Assembly: GCA_035222895.1 (NCBI GenBank)
Contig: JAVYIG010000110.1
Coordinates: 824,001 to 888,000 of the forward strand
Length of the DNA stretch: 64,000 nucleotides
Direction: 5' to 3'
DNA from: Strongylocentrotus droebachiensis
Taxonomy: Eukaryota; Echinodermata; Echinoidea; Camarodonta; Strongylocentrotidae
Both the position numbers and the translations under genes were made by a program. The notes under the pieces are model-generated. The model made no database searches and had not been told where the DNA came from. It saw only the letters and a list, made by a program, of their open reading frames with translations. Below are positions 59,501-64,000 of this stretch, piece by piece; within the stretch, counting starts at the first letter, position 1; the number at the start of each line of letters is the position of its first letter.

Positions 59501-61286
59501 TAATCCAGACCCATTTTAGCTTATACCCTAGTCACACAGACAAGACAGAATATAAACACTGCTGCATTCTTTCCCTCTCTACACAGTTGCTAGTTTACCA
59601 CATGAACACGTATGCACAAAACAATAAGCACAAATTGATGATATCATTGCTATGTACAACACAATGGCTTTGCAAAATTACCCATTTTCACTCTTGTTTA
59701 GCTCCATGGCAACCCTTTTCACACCAGTATAGATTAATCTTGCCCTTGAAACAATTTATTTTTAAATTTAAGCCTTTGTTATATCTTTCCCATGATAAAT
59801 AAAATGTGACACAAGGAGATCATTTGTGTGGCATGTAAGGAGTTGAACAAACGAGACTGACATACTATCCCACAAAGCAATCAAGTATAGGTGGACTTGG
59901 TTTGGGGTTAATTTGGAGTCGAATTGGCAGCGCGACTGAGGTATCAGAGTGTTAAAAGTCATTTTGGCTTGAAGTGGTGTATAAACTTACTTTGATATCA
60001 GCAACATCTACTTTTTCTGGGAGATGGCTCAATTTATCGAGCCCAGATTCCAGGCTAAGAATTGTCTTCTGTTGCGAGGATGCACTATCTGCTTTTATCT
60101 CAACTGAAACAATGAAGAAATGAGAAAGTGAGAGAAATCAGAAGAAATTAACAAAACAAACAACAAAAAAATTGGAAAATGGCGTTAATTTGATACTCTT
60201 TAATAATAATAATAATAATAGTTCAGTTCTTGTATAACGCATAATACTTTATGAAATAACATCTCTATGCGCTTCCAAAGAGCTTTGGACTTTATTACCC
60301 TAGCTTTAGCTTTAAGAATGAGTTGCACTCGCCAAGACAGACATGAGACATCATATCTAGTCAACTTCAACATATTGTAGAATTTAGTTACAGTAACGAT
60401 GTAAGGGGCACTTAAAATCAGGCCTGGAGATCCTAAAAATAAAAATGTAGTTACATGCAGACTCCAATGTACATGTACCATAGCTAGATGAGGAGTATGG
60501 CGAAAAACCAGTTCATACTAACTGGCTTAAAGATAAAGACAAGTTATGGTCATGCAATTGCATTGTGAAAGAAACGTTGTGGAATCGATCAGAAAAGGTT
60601 GATCATCTAGCATATAAGTATTGGTGTGTACTGCAAGGTTCTGGAATCATCAAAATGATAAGAAATTTGGCCCAGTCCATGGGACTACGCACACGTGCGG
60701 GACACGTGAGTTTATCTCTCACACACCAATAGATAAACTAATTTACCAAATATATCAATTAGTAGGCGGTTTCCTGGCAAAATTGTTATCATCATGTATT
60801 AGTCAAAACATACTCTTTCACATGATTAGTAATAAGAGCTTCCATTTCATTTTTGAAATTGGGGCGTTTCCAATACTGGTAATATTCTGACGGCTGGGTT
60901 CTAAGCTTTTTTTAAAACTCAGGAACAGTTTACCTATAGAATGCCAAGTAAAATTATTTAGTTTGATTTAATACATTTTAGCTACCGTATTCACAATTTT
61001 TTTAAATTCAGGCGATTTATTCACTTTAATACAATTATAACATATATGTACTGTACATGTATATCATGAATGATGAGGTTGCTAATGTCGAAAGCAAAAT
61101 AGGTTGGACTTCTATAATCCACAGTTAAATTTTATACCTTTTTCTAGTGATCTTCTGAGGTTATCTAGATCTTGTTTGAGGTTGAAATGCATCCAGATTA
61201 GACCCCCTGTGATGACCATGCAACCCATAGTTAAGATGAACATGACGAGAGGCACACACATTGTACAGCATTGGCAGGGTTTCGGT
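53540..61286 (-). CDS. EFCAB14: EFCAB14-like single-pass membrane coiled-coil protein, 5' end outside window
   Basis: Exons in transcript order: 61286-61138, 60103-59991, 59164-59039, 58289-58167, 57579-57391, 56369-56133, 55339-55202, 54966-54702, 53637-53540. All phases agree and give about 478 residues. The first visible exon has cysteines at the membrane edge (PCQCCTMC), a transmembrane helix (PLVMFILTMGCMVITGGLIW) and MHFNLKQDLDNLRRSLEK. This matches the human EFCAB14 order RCCKICYPL, helix, GLVWMQVALKEDLDALKEK. The rest is coiled coil (LDSLKARIAVLE, LGSEVEDLKGK, VDTLKNQITLLQ, IGRLEEKVKE, LKREC) with a Pro/Ser/Thr linker. It ends SEKTEDGSS with TAA 53540-53542. The human C-terminal EF-hands are not seen. 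The start exon would lie right of 64000 or was missed. Function of the family is poorly known. Confidence 0.75.
54157..54560. mobile_element. AAAGGTAAAGACCA-ended MITE, copy 1
   Basis: The ends AAAGGTAAAGACCA and TGGTCTTTATCTTT are inverted. The interior matches 60528-60883 in opposite orientation over its whole length (for example TTGGTGTGTGAGAGATAAAC and GATTCCACAACG). A block of about 65 bp around 54360-54420 is shortened in the other copy. Intronic in the EFCAB14-like gene. Confidence 0.85.
55592..55620. repeat. AAT trinucleotide microsatellite
   Basis: About eight AAT/TAA units; a similar tract occurs at 60201-60222. Confidence 0.85.
56966..57243. mobile_element. MITE ending GTCGCCTGGGTGGCAGAAG
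   Basis: The left end GTCGCCTGGGTGGCAGAAGG continues GCGTTAGC. The right end GCTAACGCTCTTCTGCCAGT continues CGGGCGAC. The inverted repeat is about 28 bp with few mismatches. It truncates the exon fragment starting at 57244. Confidence 0.85.
57244..57295 (-). pseudogene. Partial duplicate of an EFCAB14-like exon, cut by a MITE
   Basis: AATTGTGAACTGGGTCCAGA, then GCTCCCCAGGTCTGTTCAAAG, matches the real exon at 57406-57450 (AATTGTGGACTGGGTCCAGA, then GCTTGCC.GCCTGTTGAAGG). Only about 50 bp are recognisable before similarity fades. The MITE at 56966-57243 abuts it directly. Confidence 0.65.
57660..57830. mobile_element. CTTTAAAGCC-ended MITE, copy 3 (complete)
   Basis: Exact 10-bp ends CTTTAAAGCC and GGCTTTAAAG; length 171 bp. 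It is the reference copy for the partial or diverged copies at 4665-4864 and 5281-5375 in the SASS6 gene. Confidence 0.88.
58800..59030 (+). mobile_element. CR1/L2-like retrotransposon 3' end
   Basis: The frame reads GDQAFTCAAPKLWDNLPSEV, then RKSPSVNIFKSKLKAHLFN, with TAA at 58917-58919. This is the typical C-terminus of CR1/L2-type reverse transcriptases (AP.LWN.LP, SFKS.LK..L). A short UTR (TTTCTGCGCTATATCAATG) and ATT repeat tail follow. It is 5'-truncated, in an EFCAB14-like intron and antisense to the gene. Confidence 0.85.
60201..60300 (-). mobile_element. CR1/L2-like 3' UTR fragment
   Basis: An AAT repeat is followed by TTCTTGTATAACGCATAATA and CATCTCTATGCGCTTCCAAAG. A shorter related stretch is at 55985-56040 (TTTGTATAGCACACATC, CATCTCCATGCACTTCC). 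These resemble retrotransposon tails read in reverse. Confidence 0.5.
60528..60883. mobile_element. AAAGGTAAAGACCA-ended MITE, copy 2 (inverted to copy 1)
   Basis: Starts AAAGATAAAGACAAGTTATG and ends near GGGGCGTTTCCAATACTGG, the reverse orientation of 54157-54560. Intronic in the EFCAB14-like gene. Confidence 0.85.
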
Positions 61287-64000
61287 CTGTAGTAAAGGGG
61301 GAAAGATAGAGAGAAAGCGATATTGTAAATTACAGAATATAAATCAGGCTGATGACTTGTTTTGGCAGGAGTATAAAGTATGTCTGGTGATATCAAAAAG
61401 CAACATTCAAATTGAATCCATCAAAATTTACTTCCATTTTTGCTTGTCTTTCCATTCACTGCATGAAAACAATTTAGCCAGTTTCTCAATCATTTTTATT
61501 TTTCTGGTCCAGTAATATATGACAACAATTTGAAATGATTTTAAACCAGTTTTCCTTGAAAAATATGTCTAGTGTACATGCTAATGATGCTATACCTACT
61601 GTATGGTCGTTTCCTTGTATGTACATGTTCATACCCTGTTCACAAAGAACAATTTTCTGGCAGAATCAAACAAGTTATTGCATGAAAACAAGTTTAAAAA
61701 AACTAAAAAAAACTAAGTGTCTCACAAAAGGTAATAAGATAAACTTCAAACACATTACAAATTTAACATCCCTAGTTCACCAACTGGGCAATATCATTTT
61801 AAACAGCTACATGTATTTGTTTTTAAATGGAAAAAAACTGCATGTAAAGACCTTCCATGAGATAACATTTCCAGGTACAGGTACATGTAGGTAGGTGGAA
61901 GTCATGTAGACCAGCAATTACTTGCATCATTAACTTGAATGTATAGTGTGGATACAATAATGTGAGTGAATGCTCTAGAAAGGCCTGCGTTTAATTTACT
62001 GGGGAAAAACAAATTAGTATTACAGCCCTATAAAATATAAAACGGGACCCTTTTTGCTTACGGATAAGCCATGTTCAATACATAAAAACAAATCATTTTA
62101 AAGTGATCTCATAGTACAGTGAACATGTTCATGTACAAGTAATCAATCAAACATATATTGACAAAACTGCTTGATCTTTGCTAGCAGAGCTTCTCTATTT
62201 GTTTTGAGCTTGAAAATTCATGTTTGTCATTTTTCTTCAAAGTAAGGAGTTCCCAAATATTGATCAACAACTCCAAGGAGGGATAATTTTTGTTAACAAT
62301 TCTCACCCACTACAAACTAAAGGAGAGCTACATGTACATGTACTTGCATTTTGCAAGGGAAATCATGGAGTTGCCAATTTGTGTTTGATCAGTATAATAA
62401 CTTTATGAATTCCAAACTGTCTTATCCTCCACCAGATTTTTGTTCAACCTTTTTTTTAAATGTAATCTGTATGTATCTGATTTTTCTGCTTTTACTATTT
62501 AAAAGCAATTTATACAAGGGTCGGCTTCCCCCTTCATCTCATCTTGAGGAGCAATACCAGGGCATAAAACACCAGATTTTTCATTTACATTAACTGCCTT
62601 TTAAGTAGGAAGAAGTCCATTATCTTTCCACTCACCAGCTTAGGGTTGCCATTACAAGATAATCTTGTTTATATATGTCATTATACAGATTCCAACCCCA
62701 GGTCTGCAGGGACAATGCTTTTCATATATTCTATATGAAAATGAAATTTGCTTTGTGAACTTGCAACCTCTATCAGGGGCAGCTCCTACGTTTCTAATTA
62801 TCTTTGTTTTTCATCCCGTCATTTAATCCACGATTTACAATCTTTGATAACTTTTTCTAATGCATGTTTTCGCGTATTTTTTTATATTTGCAGTTGTAAA
62901 AAAGGAATTACACAAGTTTTTGTTTGCTTGTTGACTCAATACACATTTAACAATTGATGAGAAATCATTGAAAGGGACAGCAAACATTTGCTGGGATACC
63001 ATTTTCTGATGTAGGAATTCATAACCCTGATATTTCATGCTCTCTTCTATCTTTTATTAGCGCATAACTTTTCAGCGGTTTTGAACATGGGGTCAAAGGA
63101 GAGCGGCTTGATTACTGTAATTGTCTATGATTCTGATTATTATTTCTTTTTGTAAATTGATCTGTAAGTTTTACCAGTGAAAAACGAATTTCTGAATGGA
63201 AAATGAATACTTAATTTCATTTGAATTTCATTTCATTTCCTTTCTGAGATTTGTCTTTACCAATGAAATGTATTTTCTGTCTTTTTCCATCTCTGCCTTA
63301 TCCTCTCAAAATAAGTATGGCTGCAAGTGGGACATAGTACCTTTAATCTCTATCTCATTTATTTTCTCTGTATTCTACTGCTTGTATAATACATATAAAT
63401 GTATAAACTGTAAAACCTACAATCAACGTTGGTACATTATTTACAAAGTACATTTCAATCAAGCACTCATACAAGTACAACATTACAATTCATGTAATTC
63501 TATAATGGACAATATCTGCTACATGTACTTTAATAGAATTGACAAGATACACTATAGGAACTTAGGAGAAACTGTATCATGTATGATTTCATAACAAACA
63601 TAAGAAAGATTGTGTAATGCATAATTGCCAATTAAAATTTATTGTTCAATTTTCGAAAAGCAATTCGTTCCTCAATCAGTATGTAAAAAAATACAGACAA
63701 TACATTTTTATTCAGTAATTGGCAATAATGCATTATGCAATTGTCTTTCTCAAGTTTTTTAATCGACGCAAATGAGTGGACATTAACTAATATGTACTGA
63801 TATGTACCGTACATGTATGATTTCATGATATTCCTAAATCCTAATATTAGATTTTCTCAAATTCCCACTGATCTGTTTCCCTCATTTTTTTCTCTCTGAC
63901 ATTTGTAAGAACAATTTGATGTGAGAATTAACTTCCCCTTTTATGCTAGCAAATTTACATTTAGAAGAGTATCTTCTCTATTAACCATATAGAGGCAATA
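61287..64000. other. AT-rich sequence upstream of the EFCAB14-like transmembrane exon
   Basis: Probably the first intron or intergenic sequence. No convincing minus-strand exon encoding the acidic N-terminal segment expected before the membrane helix was found. A 140-bp inverted repeat lies at 63608-63745 (GTGTAATGCATAATTGCC against GGCAATAATGCATTATGC). Repeated ACATGTAC motifs occur. Confidence 0.5.

Overview
This is eukaryotic nuclear DNA from an animal. Genes are split into many short exons with GT/AG introns, intergenic sequence is AT-rich, and mobile elements and simple repeats are dense. The four recognisable genes give intact vertebrate-like proteins, while the repeats (palindromic DNA transposons, tRNA-derived SINEs, long G/C homopolymers at element ends) do not look vertebrate. 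My best guess is a marine invertebrate deuterostome, possibly a sea urchin or another echinoderm. That is an inference from overall character; no species marker is visible.

Layout. (1) 1-3192: end of an unidentified plus-strand gene (two candidate exons), a CT microsatellite, a terminal-inverted-repeat element at 1430-1878, and palindromic and poly-C repeats. (2) 3193-20389, plus strand: SASS6 (SAS-6, centriole cartwheel protein), 17 coding exons, 671 aa. Its fourth intron holds a nested stack of transposons. Its fifth exon has been partly triplicated in tandem. (3) 22242-40735, minus strand: PPWD1 (spliceosome-associated WD40 cyclophilin), 16 coding exons, 619 aa, tail-to-tail with SASS6. 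Its introns hold several long inverted repeats and a satellite built on nuclear-receptor-like half-sites. (4) 42432-46281, plus strand: RNF220 (RING E3 ubiquitin ligase), four coding exons, 466 aa, head-to-head with PPWD1. (5) 53540-61286, minus strand: an EFCAB14-like single-pass membrane coiled-coil protein, missing its first exon and, in the simplest model, its EF-hands.

The four genes do not form a pathway; they are neighbours. What the window shares across genes is structural. There are partial exon duplications in three of the four genes (SASS6 exons 5 and 10, the last exon of PPWD1, one EFCAB14 exon). There are also many long inverted repeats inside introns, which would fold into double-stranded RNA when transcribed. 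The observation most worth testing is the SASS6 exon 5 duplication. It leaves two near-identical acceptors 141 bp apart in the same open frame, so one transcript choice would insert 47 residues that repeat the head-to-head assembly interface, including the phenylalanine equivalent to human F131.

Exon boundaries were assigned by hand from reading frame, GT/AG sites and remembered family sequence. There is no transcript evidence here.
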